This document shows, piece after piece, positions 46,085-55,000 of a stretch of 64,000 bases of DNA. Within the stretch, counting starts at the first letter, position 1. Each line of letters starts with the position of its first letter. Source of the stretch: Methanobrevibacter gottschalkii DSM 11977 (lineage in GTDB: Archaea; Methanobacteriota; Methanobacteria; Methanobacteriales; Methanobacteriaceae); NCBI RefSeq assembly GCF_003814835.1, contig NZ_RKRG01000002.1, positions 62,001 to 126,000 of the forward strand, written 5' to 3'. A model generated the notes under the pieces. The model did not search any database. It was not told the DNA's origin and saw nothing but the letters and a program-made list of their open reading frames with translations. The position numbers and the translations under genes are program-made.

Positions 46085-46699
46085 TTAAATTCCATTAATA
46101 TCTTTTAAGTAAATTATTTCGTCGCATATTGTTTCTACTAATGGCATGTCGTGACTTACAATTAGCATTCCCATGTTTCTTTTTTTAACGATTTCAATGA
46201 CTGATGTTAGGATTTGTACTTGTGTTATCGCGTCTAGCATTGTGGTCATTTCATCGGCTATTATGAATTGTGTTTTTGGGTTTAATGCCCTTAACACGGA
46301 GAATCTTTGCAGTTCTCCTCCAGACAGTTCTTGTGGAAATCTTGTTAGCCATGTTTTTTGAATTCCAAATTCTTTTAAGAGGTTATCGTCCGGCATCCAT
46401 GATTCTTCTAGAATGCGGTTCATTTTCCATTTAGGGTTCATTACTTTTTCAGGATGTTGGAAAATTAATTGCACAGGGCAAAATTCTTTTTTCGGCAACT
46501 TGTTATTATTTAATGTAACTTCGCCTTCGAAGTTTTGCACATATCCTGCTAATATTTTGCATAGTGTTGATTTTCCGCTTCCGCTGTCTCCGACTAATGC
46601 GGTGATTTTGGTGTTGTCGATGCATATGTCTATATCTTTTAATATGTATTTTTTAGTTGAAGGATATTTAAATGAAACGTTGTTTCCTTTAAGTTCCAT
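46085..46699 (-). CDS. nikE: Nickel/peptide ABC transporter ATPase, NikE-like (copy 2)
   Basis: 204 residues, nearly identical to the protein at 38449, with GDSGSGKST, LSGGELQR and IIADEMT intact. Differences concentrate at residues 50-70 (AGYVQNFEGEVTLNNNKLPK here). It presumably supplies ATPase activity to the permeases at 51049 and 52031, which have none beside them. Downstream of it a scrap of the MATE gene end shows how the copy arose. Confidence 0.75.
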   Translation of the reverse strand: MELKGNNVSFKYPSTKKYILKDIDICIDNTKITALVGDSGSGKSTLCKILAGYVQNFEGEVTLNNNKLPKKEFCPVQLIFQHPEKVMNPKWKMNRILEESWMPDDNLLKEFGIQKTWLTRFPQELSGGELQRFSVLRALNPKTQFIIADEMTTMLDAITQVQILTSVIEIVKKRNMGMLIVSHDMPLVETICDEIIYLKDINGI

Positions 46700-47648
46700 T
46701 TTTTAGACCTCCTTCATATTTAAAACATCTGACTTTTTTGTTTCCAAGGTCTGTCAGTTCCGGTCTTTCTTCTTTGCATATTCCCATACGCATTTCGCAT
46801 CTGTCATAATATGGACATCCTTTAGGGATTTCCCCATGCAATGGTTGGTGTCCTTCTGTCAGTTCAAACCCGTTTGCAGGTAATGCTTTGTATAGTGCTT
46901 TTGTGTAGGGGTGTAGGAGGTTTTCTCCGTTTCCTGAGAAGTCTTTGTTTTCTGCAATTTCTATTACGTATCCTGAATAGAATATTCCGATTCTATCAGC
47001 TACTTCTAATGCTGCATGAATGTCATGTGTAATTAGCAATACTCCTACTCCGTCTTCTTTCATATGCTTGAAGTGGTTAAGAGTTTCCATTACTGTTTTT
47101 TGATCTAATCCTGGTGTTGGTTCGTCTGCTACTACTAGTTTTGGATTGGATAGTAGTGCTGTTGATACAAGTACTCTTCTTGCCATTCCTCCGGAAAGTT
47201 GAAAGGGGTACATGTCATCTACTTCGGGACCTAGATTGTATTGTTCAAAAATTTCTCTTTGTTTCTGTTTCTTTTCCTTTTTTTCTTCTTCATTTTCTGT
47301 CTGTCCTATGGATTGATCTGATATTTTCATTAAGGGATCTAGGAAGTTTACTGATTGTGGAATAAGTGCTATTTCTTTTCCACGGATTTCTTCTTTATCT
47401 TTTTGTGATAATTCTTTTCCTTTGTATTTTATTGTCCCATTCAAATTTGCATTTTCTGGTAAAATTCCGAATATCGCATGTGCGAGCAAACTTTTTCCAG
47501 ATCCGCTTGAACCTAGAATGGCTAGTATTTCTCCTTCAAATACATCTAAAGTTAGGTCTGTAATAACTTTCAGATCTCTTTGATTCAAACCTTGCGTATA
47601 TTGAATAAATGAAATTGAAACATTCTCCACGTCCAATAATTTTTCCAT
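46689..47648 (-). CDS. nikD: Nickel/peptide ABC transporter ATPase, NikD-like (copy 2)
   Basis: 319 residues, near identical to the protein at 39053; the changed patch is around residues 113-122 (SIGQTENEEEKKE). Walker motifs and the C-terminal cysteine extension are unchanged. GGTGATTTA precedes the ATG. In contrast to copy 1 it has its own promoter, sharing the intergenic region and its GTATTAC boxes with the divergent GNAT gene, so it can be regulated separately. Confidence 0.76.
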   Translation of the reverse strand: MEKLLDVENVSISFIQYTQGLNQRDLKVITDLTLDVFEGEILAILGSSGSGKSLLAHAIFGILPENANLNGTIKYKGKELSQKDKEEIRGKEIALIPQSVNFLDPLMKISDQSIGQTENEEEKKEKKQKQREIFEQYNLGPEVDDMYPFQLSGGMARRVLVSTALLSNPKLVVADEPTPGLDQKTVMETLNHFKHMKEDGVGVLLITHDIHAALEVADRIGIFYSGYVIEIAENKDFSGNGENLLHPYTKALYKALPANGFELTEGHQPLHGEIPKGCPYYDRCEMRMGICKEERPELTDLGNKKVRCFKYEGGLKNGT

Positions 47649-47735
47649 TAAATCACCTTTTTGATTTCAAATGATAACTTTTAAATACTAATTTGTACTT
47701 TATCAATATTAAACTTATTCAAAAATTATAAAAAA

Positions 47736-47794
47736 GTATTACTAATTGATTAAATTATTTGTAATTCGTAATACTTTTTTTAAAGGTGTATTAC
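47736..47794. promoter_or_regulatory. GTATTAC/GTAATAC boxes between nikD (2) and GNAT gene
   Basis: GTATTAC at 47736 and GTAATAC at 47768 form an inverted pair with starts 32 bp apart; a third GTATTAC at 47788 abuts the GNAT start codon. On the minus strand the first box is followed by TTTTTTATAA, a TATA-like run for the ATPase operon, exactly as at the nikA (2) promoter. Confidence 0.5.
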
Positions 47795-47795
47795 T

Positions 47796-48356
47796 ATGGA
47801 TGTTATAATTAAAGAATTAGGTAAAAATTCAAAAGAAATTGCTGAAGTTCAGGAATTTTTATTTAAAATGATTAAATTGGAATTTGGTTATGATTATGTT
47901 CCTCAATGGCATCAGGATATTATTAATCTTGAAAAATATTATATTGATCCAAAAAGAAATAATTTTTTTATTGCGTATACTAAAACTGGTGAAATTATAG
48001 CTACAATTGGTATTAGGGCATATGATAAAGATTTTCCAGAATTTAGGCATTTGTACTCTATAGATAATACTTCAAGTATTTGGCGATTATTTGTCGATAG
48101 AAGATATAGACGTTGTGGTTTAGCTTCTAAAATGTTTGGTATAGTGGAAAATTTTGCTAATACATTAGGTTATGATAATATTTATTTACATACTCATAAA
48201 ACATTGGATGGTGCAATTGAATTCTGGACAAAAATGGGTTTTGTTGTTGCATTAGATTCTAATGATGAGTTAGAAACAGTTCATATGGATAAAAAGATTC
48301 AAGGAGTAAACATTAGTGATAATATTGTTGATTATAAATATGCAGTAAAATTATGA
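47796..48356 (+). CDS. GNAT-family N-acetyltransferase
   Basis: The 186-residue acetyl-CoA-dependent transferase shows the GNAT core: a strand with FFIAYTKTGEIIATIGI and the pyrophosphate loop RLFVDRRYRRCGLASKM near residues 97-113, where the usual R/Q-x-x-G-x-G/A reads RRCGLA. The acceptor is unknown. AAAGGTG precedes the ATG. It is divergent from the nikD (2) gene across the GTATTAC boxes, so it may belong to the same regulon. It overlaps the convergent iron-sulfur protein gene by 6 bases. Confidence 0.8.
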   Translation: MDVIIKELGKNSKEIAEVQEFLFKMIKLEFGYDYVPQWHQDIINLEKYYIDPKRNNFFIAYTKTGEIIATIGIRAYDKDFPEFRHLYSIDNTSSIWRLFVDRRYRRCGLASKMFGIVENFANTLGYDNIYLHTHKTLDGAIEFWTKMGFVVALDSNDELETVHMDKKIQGVNISDNIVDYKYAVKL

Positions 48357-49043
48357 TTTTTTAATATATTTTTGAGTGTATGGGCAAGCATATATGCATT
48401 TTCCACATACTGTATCGGATTTTCCTAAATTCTCTTTTGATATTTTCAATGCATATTTTTCACATTTTTTATCATCATAAAAATCTGTACGATTAATTTT
48501 ATAGTTCCATTTTTTTCCGCTTATTGCTCCTCCAAAACATGCAGTTTTACATTCCATACATTTTCCACATTTTGATTTAAGTATGGGTTTTCCCGGATTT
48601 AATGGGGCGTCAGTTAAAACAGAACTTAATCTTAGAGCACAACCATGTTTTTCTGTAATTAATAGTGCTGATTTTCCAATCCATCCAATTCCTGCACGTG
48701 TTGCAATAGTTTTATGAGGTAATTCAAATGAATTAAATTCACCAAAATCATATCCAAGGCGTTTTTTTGTTTGCGCATATGCATTATATCCTCTTTCAAT
48801 TAAAAACTCTTCACATTTCATACCTAATTCATCTAATTTGAGATTTAAATTTATCAGTTCATTAAGATATTCTTTGGTGGGTGCATTTTGCATTTGCCTT
48901 AGGGTTTCTTTTTGATATGTGATGTAAAAAACCACTCCTTTATTTAAATTTTTTTTGGGAGTAAAATTGGTTATGTCTGCAAAACCTACTTCATCAGCAC
49001 CTTGGTCTGTTAGATATTGCTTTAATTTAAGAGATAGGCTCAT
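48351..49043 (-). CDS. QueG-like double 4Fe-4S protein (copy 1)
   Basis: The 230-residue protein resembles the C-terminal half of epoxyqueuosine reductase: HKTIATRAGIGWIGKSALLI, then two ferredoxin-type clusters (CGKCMECKTAC and CGKCIYACP). It is shorter than true QueG and archaea make archaeosine rather than queuosine, so the reaction is unknown. A cobalamin-linked or electron-carrier role is possible. A paralog lies at 53038; the two bracket the system 2 binding-protein and permease genes. Confidence 0.75.
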   Translation of the reverse strand: MSLSLKLKQYLTDQGADEVGFADITNFTPKKNLNKGVVFYITYQKETLRQMQNAPTKEYLNELINLNLKLDELGMKCEEFLIERGYNAYAQTKKRLGYDFGEFNSFELPHKTIATRAGIGWIGKSALLITEKHGCALRLSSVLTDAPLNPGKPILKSKCGKCMECKTACFGGAISGKKWNYKINRTDFYDDKKCEKYALKISKENLGKSDTVCGKCIYACPYTQKYIKKS

Positions 49044-49379
49044 AGGTTTATTTCCGTTTAATTTATTATATAAATTTAATTTTTGTATTACTTGGTTAAA
49101 ATTTTTAAAATTTATTTTATTTAATTATTTTTTATTTTTTTATTATTTTGAAGCATTTTTATGATTTATTATTAAATATATTCTATTTATACCAATATTT
49201 TTATAAATAATTTTTATTTTTAAAGTATACCTTAAAAGTAATAAATATTTTTTTATATGTCATGTGGGCATAAATAATATTAATATTAAAATAATATAAT
49301 AAAGTATTACTTTATAGTCATTTTTTTACTAAAAAGTATTACTTCAATTTTAATATTATGTTAATTATGGTGAATATTT
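49044..49379. promoter_or_regulatory. Promoter region of nikA (3) with GTATTAC boxes
   Basis: 336 bases without a gene. Two GTATTAC copies at 49304 and 49336 lie in direct orientation with starts 32 bp apart, just downstream of an AT-rich TATA-like stretch (ATAATATAATAAA, about 49291-49303), so a bound protein would sit on the transcription start. An imperfect palindrome around AGTATACC at 49224 and a GTAATAA at 49238 are further upstream. Confidence 0.5.
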
Positions 49380-50996
49380 ATGGATAAAAAGATAATAATT
49401 GGCGCGATTGTAGTGGTGTTGGTTGTTATTATTGGTGCTTTTGCATTTATGGGCGGGTCTCATGACAGTGATCCAACTCATTTAACTGTAGCTGCACACA
49501 GTAATATTAAAGAACCTGAGGCGGGGTTTAATCCGCTTACTGGTTGGGGATGTGGACACCAAAACTATAATCCATTAGTTCAAAGTTGTTTATTTAAAAC
49601 GGATAAAAATGGAAGTATTGTTCCAGATCTTGCTACTGGTTATTCAGTAAGTGGGGATGGTAAAACTTGGACTGTTAATGTTAGGGATGATGTTAAATTT
49701 TCAGATAACTCTACTTTTGATGCAGAAGATGTGGCATTTACATTTAATACAGCAAAACAAACTGAATCTGAGTTGGATTTAACAAATATTGCAAATGTTA
49801 CTGCAGTAAATAACACATGTGTTAAATTTAATTTAGTTGAAGCTAGATCAACCTTTATTTATGATTTGAGATATCTTGGAATTGTGCCTTCTGATTCATA
49901 TGATAATTCTACTTATGGAGAGAATCCTATTGGTACTGGACCTTATGTATTGGATCATTGGGATAAAGGTCAACAAGCTATATTTAAAATCAATGATAAT
50001 TATTATGGTGATAAACCGTACTTTACTCAAATTACCTTATTATTCCCTGAAGAAGCTACATGGTTAGAATTAGCTAAATCTGGTGAAATAGATGTAGTTC
50101 CTGTTGCAACTTCTGCATTGAATCAAACAGTAGATGGATATCAATTTATTGAGAAATCAGCAGGCAGAGCACAGGGTGTATCTTTACCATATCTTAATGA
50201 TACTGGAATTATGTATAATGGTACTATGAAAGTTGGTAACAATGTGACTGCGGATAAATCAATTAGAGAAGCTTTAAATGTTGGTATTAATCGTCAAACT
50301 ATGTGTGATGAAATTTTTGCAGGACATGCTTCTCCTGAATTTACTGGTGTTGATACAAGAACTTATGCAAATCCTGATGCTAAAGTAGCTGATGGGGATG
50401 TATCAAAAGCAAAACAAATCTTGAAAGATGGTGGCTGGACTGATACTGATGGCGATGGAATTGTCGAGAAAAATGGTTTGAAAGCATCATTTGACTTATA
50501 TTATCCTCCAGATTATTTGGATAGACAATCAATGTCTACTGTTTTTGCCGAACAAGCAAAAGAATTAGGTATTGAAGTTAAACTTGTAGGTGCTGATTGG
50601 GATACAATTTATAAAAATCTATATAGTTCAGCAGCTTTAATGCAACAAACTTCTCCAGATCCATACAAATCAATTTATCAGCAATATCACAGCAAAGAAA
50701 TGGATGGATTCTATATGAATCCTAACTTATATAATAATTCCGCTTCTGATAGATTAATGGATGAAGCTATGCATACTAGTGATCTTAACCAGGCTGATTC
50801 ATTATGGTCTCAATCTGCCCTTGTTAATGGTGGAGGTTGGGGTCCTGCTGGAGACGCTCCATGGGTATGGATTGCTAATTATGATTATAATTACTTCATT
50901 AAAGACGGTATTGATATTGGTAAACAACCAGATGGTTTAGGAAATGATGTTTTGATTAATATATGTGATTGGTCAAGAACCAATTCCACAGCTTAA
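49380..50996 (+). CDS. nikA: Nickel/peptide ABC substrate-binding protein, NikA-like (3)
   Basis: The 538-residue binding protein of system 2 has an N-terminal anchor (IIIGAIVVVLVVIIGAFAFM), NPIGTGPYVLDHWDKGQQ and the Asp-rich DTDGDGIVEKNG loop near residue 360. It is clearly more distant from the two other paralogs than they are from each other, suggesting different affinity or substrate. GGTGAA precedes the ATG. It leads an operon with two permeases but no ATPases. Confidence 0.78.
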   Translation: MDKKIIIGAIVVVLVVIIGAFAFMGGSHDSDPTHLTVAAHSNIKEPEAGFNPLTGWGCGHQNYNPLVQSCLFKTDKNGSIVPDLATGYSVSGDGKTWTVNVRDDVKFSDNSTFDAEDVAFTFNTAKQTESELDLTNIANVTAVNNTCVKFNLVEARSTFIYDLRYLGIVPSDSYDNSTYGENPIGTGPYVLDHWDKGQQAIFKINDNYYGDKPYFTQITLLFPEEATWLELAKSGEIDVVPVATSALNQTVDGYQFIEKSAGRAQGVSLPYLNDTGIMYNGTMKVGNNVTADKSIREALNVGINRQTMCDEIFAGHASPEFTGVDTRTYANPDAKVADGDVSKAKQILKDGGWTDTDGDGIVEKNGLKASFDLYYPPDYLDRQSMSTVFAEQAKELGIEVKLVGADWDTIYKNLYSSAALMQQTSPDPYKSIYQQYHSKEMDGFYMNPNLYNNSASDRLMDEAMHTSDLNQADSLWSQSALVNGGGWGPAGDAPWVWIANYDYNYFIKDGIDIGKQPDGLGNDVLINICDWSRTNSTA

Positions 50997-51048
50997 TTAT
51001 TTCATTTTTCCTTTTTTTTATTTTTAAATTGTATTTGGGGGTTTTATT

Positions 51049-52038
51049 TTGAATAAAAATCAATTATTAAAATTTTTTGGTTACAAGTTAATACGTTTTC
51101 TAATATTGATGATTGCAGTTTCAATATTCAGTTTTGTATTATTAGATTTATCCCCTATAGATCCTGTAAATGCGTATTTAAAACAAGCTGCAGTATCAGA
51201 AGCTCAAAGACAAATACTTCAGGAGTATTTTGGTACAAATGTCCCATTAACAACTAAAATATTTCATTGGTTAATTGATTTATTTCAAGGTAATTTAGGC
51301 ACTTCTTTAATATATCGTGCTCCAGTTGTCGACATTATTTTAGAAAAAGCTTCTGCTTCTATCGTGCTGATGGCGATTTCATGGTTATTAAGTGGAATCA
51401 TCGGATTTTTGTTAGGGGTTGTTGCAGGTAAAAATAAGGGATCCTGGATTGATAAAGCAGTAAAAGTTTATTGTTATGCAATTCAGTCTGCCCCATCCTT
51501 TTGGGTTGGTATGCTTATTTTAATGGTATTTGCAGTTTATTTGGGATGGTTTCCAATTGGATTTGGTGTTCCAATTGGTGTTAGAAGTACAGATGTAACA
51601 TTTGCAGAGTGGGCAACAAGATTGGTACTTCCTACTTTGACATTGAGTTTAGTTGGTTTAGCACCAATTGCAATGTATACACGTAATGAATTAATTCAAG
51701 TTTTATCTTCTGATTTTGTATTATTTGCTAAATCTAGGGGAGAAAAAGGTTGGAATTTAGTAAAAAATCATGGCATAAGAAATATATTATTGCCTGCAAT
51801 AACATTACAATTTTTATCATTTAGTGAATTATTTGGTGGTGCCGTTTTAGTTGAGCAAGTATTCTCTTATCCGGGTATTGGTCAAACAGCTGTTGCAGCA
51901 GGTCTTCAAAATGATGTGCCATTATTTTTGGGTATTGTACTATTCAGTGCTATATTTGTATTCGTAGGCAATCTACTCGCCGATCTTTCATACTATTTGA
52001 TTGATCCAAGAATTAAGGAGAAGGAGTTCAATGATTAA
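51049..52038 (+). CDS. nikB: Nickel/peptide ABC permease, NikB-like (system 2)
   Basis: A 329-residue DppB/NikB-type permease with six spans and the motifs FVLLDLSPIDPVNAYL and KSRGEKGWNLVKNHGIRN. The start codon is TTG with GGGGGT about 8 bases upstream. It follows nikA (3) by 52 bases and overlaps nikC by 8. Confidence 0.8.
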   Translation: MNKNQLLKFFGYKLIRFLILMIAVSIFSFVLLDLSPIDPVNAYLKQAAVSEAQRQILQEYFGTNVPLTTKIFHWLIDLFQGNLGTSLIYRAPVVDIILEKASASIVLMAISWLLSGIIGFLLGVVAGKNKGSWIDKAVKVYCYAIQSAPSFWVGMLILMVFAVYLGWFPIGFGVPIGVRSTDVTFAEWATRLVLPTLTLSLVGLAPIAMYTRNELIQVLSSDFVLFAKSRGEKGWNLVKNHGIRNILLPAITLQFLSFSELFGGAVLVEQVFSYPGIGQTAVAAGLQNDVPLFLGIVLFSAIFVFVGNLLADLSYYLIDPRIKEKEFND

Positions 52039-52882
52039 AAAAGCTGACGATAAAAAGCAATGGTTTTTATATCCTGCAAATCTTAGAACAAAAACTATTG
52101 TAATTATTATTCTTTCGGCATTGGTTATTCTAAGCATTTTTATTTCTGGTTATTTTATAAGAGATATTCCAACAAGTTTTATTAATGCAAATCAAATGCC
52201 TTCCTTAGAACATCTCTTTGGTACCGATTGGATGGGTAGGGACATGTTTCAAAGAACTATTGCAGGTCTCGGATTAAGTCTGATGGTTGGTTTTATTGCA
52301 TCTATTGTTAGTACTGTTATTTCTATTATTTTAGGATTATTTTCAAGTTTTAATAAATTCACCGATGAATTTGTTGCCGGAATTATTGATCTGTTTGGTT
52401 CAATACCTCATATTCTTTTAATTATTCTTATTTCTATGATGTTTGGTGGAGGAGTAATTGGAGTAGTGATGGGTGTAGGTTTAACTCACTGGACGCCGCT
52501 TGCAAGAGTTTTAAGATCTGAAGTTAAAGAAATCAGGACAAAAGAATACATTTCCTTAGCAGAGAATTTAGGAAAATCAAAAATGTGGATAGCAATAAAA
52601 CATATTTTACCATTAGTTATATCTCAGATTATTGTTGGTGTTATTCTAATGTTTCCTCATGCAATCATGCATGAAGCTGCAATTACATTCCTTGGTTTTG
52701 GTTTGCCTCCACATGAGCCAGCTATTGGTGTAATTTTATCTGAATCAATGAATTATTTATCCTCTGGATATTGGTGGTTAGCATTTTATCCGGGTATGTC
52801 ATTATTGATTGTTGTATTACTGTTTGATTTTATCGGAGAAAATGTTGAAAAATTATTAAATCCTGAAACTGCTCAGGAATAA
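52031..52882 (+). CDS. nikC: Nickel/peptide ABC permease, NikC-like (system 2)
   Basis: A 283-residue DppC/NikC-type permease with LFGTDWMGRDMFQRT after the first helix and the coupling loop ENLGKSKMWIAIKHILP. The ATG at 52031 is chosen because AAGGAG lies 5-10 bases upstream; a reading from 52001 would place 10 extra residues inside nikB. It ends the operon; ATPases must come from elsewhere, most likely copy 2 at 46085-47648. Confidence 0.8.
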   Translation: MIKKADDKKQWFLYPANLRTKTIVIIILSALVILSIFISGYFIRDIPTSFINANQMPSLEHLFGTDWMGRDMFQRTIAGLGLSLMVGFIASIVSTVISIILGLFSSFNKFTDEFVAGIIDLFGSIPHILLIILISMMFGGGVIGVVMGVGLTHWTPLARVLRSEVKEIRTKEYISLAENLGKSKMWIAIKHILPLVISQIIVGVILMFPHAIMHEAAITFLGFGLPPHEPAIGVILSESMNYLSSGYWWLAFYPGMSLLIVVLLFDFIGENVEKLLNPETAQE

Positions 52883-53037
52883 AAAAATTTAATTTCCCTA
52901 TTTTTATTTTTTTTTATTTAATTGTAAATTGATTTTTTATTAGGTTCTTTTTTTTAAAACGGTTATTTTGAGATGATTGTTTTTTTCTGTGAAATGGATT
53001 TGAAACGGTTCATTCTAATGATTTATATTCAGTTAAA

Positions 53038-53730
53038 CTATGCTTTCTTAATATATTTTTGGGTAAATGTGCAAGCATAAATACATTTTCCACATATTGT
53101 CTTTTCGTCTCCTAAATTTTCTTTTGATACTTTTAATGCATATTTTTCACATTTTTTATCATCATAAAAATCATTCCGGTTGAGTTTATAATTCCATTCT
53201 GTTCCACTTATTGCTCCTCCAGAACATGCATTTTTACATTCCATACATTTTCCACATTCAGATTTAATTGTTGGGAGTCCTGTTTTTATTGGGGCGTCAG
53301 TTAAAACAGAAGATAATCTTAAAGCACTGCCATATTTTTTTGTAATTAAAAGTGCTGATTTTCCAATCCATCCTATTCCTGCACGTGTTGCAATAGTTTT
53401 ATGAGGTAATTTAAATGAATTGTGTTCTCCAAAGTCATTCCCAAGTCTTTGTCTTGTTTGTGCATATGCATTATAACCATATTTAATTAGGAATTCTTCA
53501 CATTTCATGCCTAATTCATCTAATTTGTAATTAATTTTATCATATTCTTCATTATATTCTTTAGTTGGTGCATTTTTCATATTTCTAATAGTTTCTTTTG
53601 GATAAGTTATGTAAAAAACGATTCCGTTGTTTAAACCTGTTATTGGAGTAAAATTAATAATATCTGCAAAACCAACTTCAGTAGCTCCATTTTTAATTAA
53701 ATATTTCCTTAATTTTTGAGTTAAATCCAT
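53038..53730 (-). CDS. QueG-like double 4Fe-4S protein (copy 2)
   Basis: A 230-residue paralog of the protein at 48351 with the same layout (HKTIATRAGIGWIGKSALLI, CGKCMECKNAC, CGKCIYAC). The residue after the last cluster cysteine is Thr instead of Pro. Function is unknown. The two genes point the same way and enclose the nikABC (system 2) operon, which suggests they duplicated with it or flank an inserted block. Confidence 0.75.
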   Translation of the reverse strand: MDLTQKLRKYLIKNGATEVGFADIINFTPITGLNNGIVFYITYPKETIRNMKNAPTKEYNEEYDKINYKLDELGMKCEEFLIKYGYNAYAQTRQRLGNDFGEHNSFKLPHKTIATRAGIGWIGKSALLITKKYGSALRLSSVLTDAPIKTGLPTIKSECGKCMECKNACSGGAISGTEWNYKLNRNDFYDDKKCEKYALKVSKENLGDEKTICGKCIYACTFTQKYIKKA

Positions 53731-53843
53731 ATTGCTAATTATTATTTTATATTATATATTGGTTGTGTCGTATTTTGATTAAATTTGTAATGATACTTAT
53801 TTTTCCTAAATCTTTATTTAGATTGTTTAAAATATTAATATTG

Positions 53844-54710
53844 ATGAAAAGAACAGCACTAAAAATTGGATATATTGGAACTAATTTTCATGGTTTTCAA
53901 CGTCAACCTGACCTGCGAACAGTTGAAGAAGAATTAATATATCATCTACGTAAACTTAATTATATTGATGATTTGAAAAAGTCTAGATTTAGAATAGCCG
54001 GTAGAACTGATGCTGGTGTTCATAGTTTAGGTAATGTGATTAGTTTTCAGTCTGAAAAAGATGTTAGGATAAATGAGATTAATAATTCTCTACCTGATGA
54101 TATTCAAATCCTTGCTAGTGCACCTGTACGTTATGCATTTAAGCCTAGATATGCACAAATGAGACAATATAGATATATGTTATTTCAAGATTTGGATATT
54201 GATAAATTAAAAGAATGTGCTGATATTTTTAAAGGAACTCATGACTTTACTAATTTTACAAAAAGATTCCAAAAAACAACTACAAGAACTATTGATGATA
54301 TTAAAATCAAAAAATTTGATTTGGAAGATTATCACAAAAAAGGATTCCCAAACCTTCATGATACACTATCCCCAATTTTTGTTGATATTTATGGCGAGTC
54401 ATTCTTATGGAATATGGTAAGGAAAATGATGAGGGTTTTTGTGGATGTGGCTATTGGTAAAATGGATTTGGATGAGGTTGAAAGACTACTAAATCCTGAA
54501 GAAAATGAATCAAGAGCTAATATTAAGGTTATGGAAGCAGAATATTTAATTTTAATGAATATTCAATATGATGGAATCAAATTCAGATATGATGACTATG
54601 CTTGTGAGAGATTTAAACGTGATTTAGTTGATTCTTTATCGGATTTACAAAAAAGATATGCAATCAGGGAGTCTATGATAAAAAGTCTACAGGATTTGCA
54701 TGAATGGTAA
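53844..54710 (+). CDS. truA: tRNA pseudouridine synthase A
   Basis: TruA forms pseudouridine at positions 38-40 of tRNA. The catalytic Asp lies in AGRTDAGVHSLGNVISF near residue 55; the later FRYDDYACERFKRD end is typical of methanogen forms. The start at 53844 (MKRTALKIGYIGTNFHGF) is the family start and has a TATA-like element about 28 bases upstream. The frame is open to 53763, but those residues do not fit. Confidence 0.92.
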   Translation: MKRTALKIGYIGTNFHGFQRQPDLRTVEEELIYHLRKLNYIDDLKKSRFRIAGRTDAGVHSLGNVISFQSEKDVRINEINNSLPDDIQILASAPVRYAFKPRYAQMRQYRYMLFQDLDIDKLKECADIFKGTHDFTNFTKRFQKTTTRTIDDIKIKKFDLEDYHKKGFPNLHDTLSPIFVDIYGESFLWNMVRKMMRVFVDVAIGKMDLDEVERLLNPEENESRANIKVMEAEYLILMNIQYDGIKFRYDDYACERFKRDLVDSLSDLQKRYAIRESMIKSLQDLHEW

Positions 54711-54770
54711 ATGTGGACTCATTGCAGTTTGTTCATAGTTAAAAAATTATTTTCTTAATTTTTTTTGCAC

Positions 54771-54787
54771 ATTGCTGTTGCAGCAAT
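54771..54787. terminator. Hairpin after truA
   Basis: ATTGCTG-TTG-CAGCAAT is a 7-bp stem followed by ATTTTATT, about 60 bases past the truA stop. The rest of the 290-base gap before wecB shows no gene. Confidence 0.4.
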
Positions 54788-55000
54788 ATTTTATTAATAT
54801 ATAATATTTCTGAAGTCTTATAATTATCAAAATATTCATTTTTCGCTATGCATCACTTGATTTTGCCAATATTCTCATGTTAGTTTGGATTATGCAAGAG
54901 CATTTTTCGTCTTCATTTATTAAATTATCAAGCTATCAAAAATACCTCATTAAAAATTAAAAAGAATTTTTAATGATTAATTTATAAATATAATAATATT

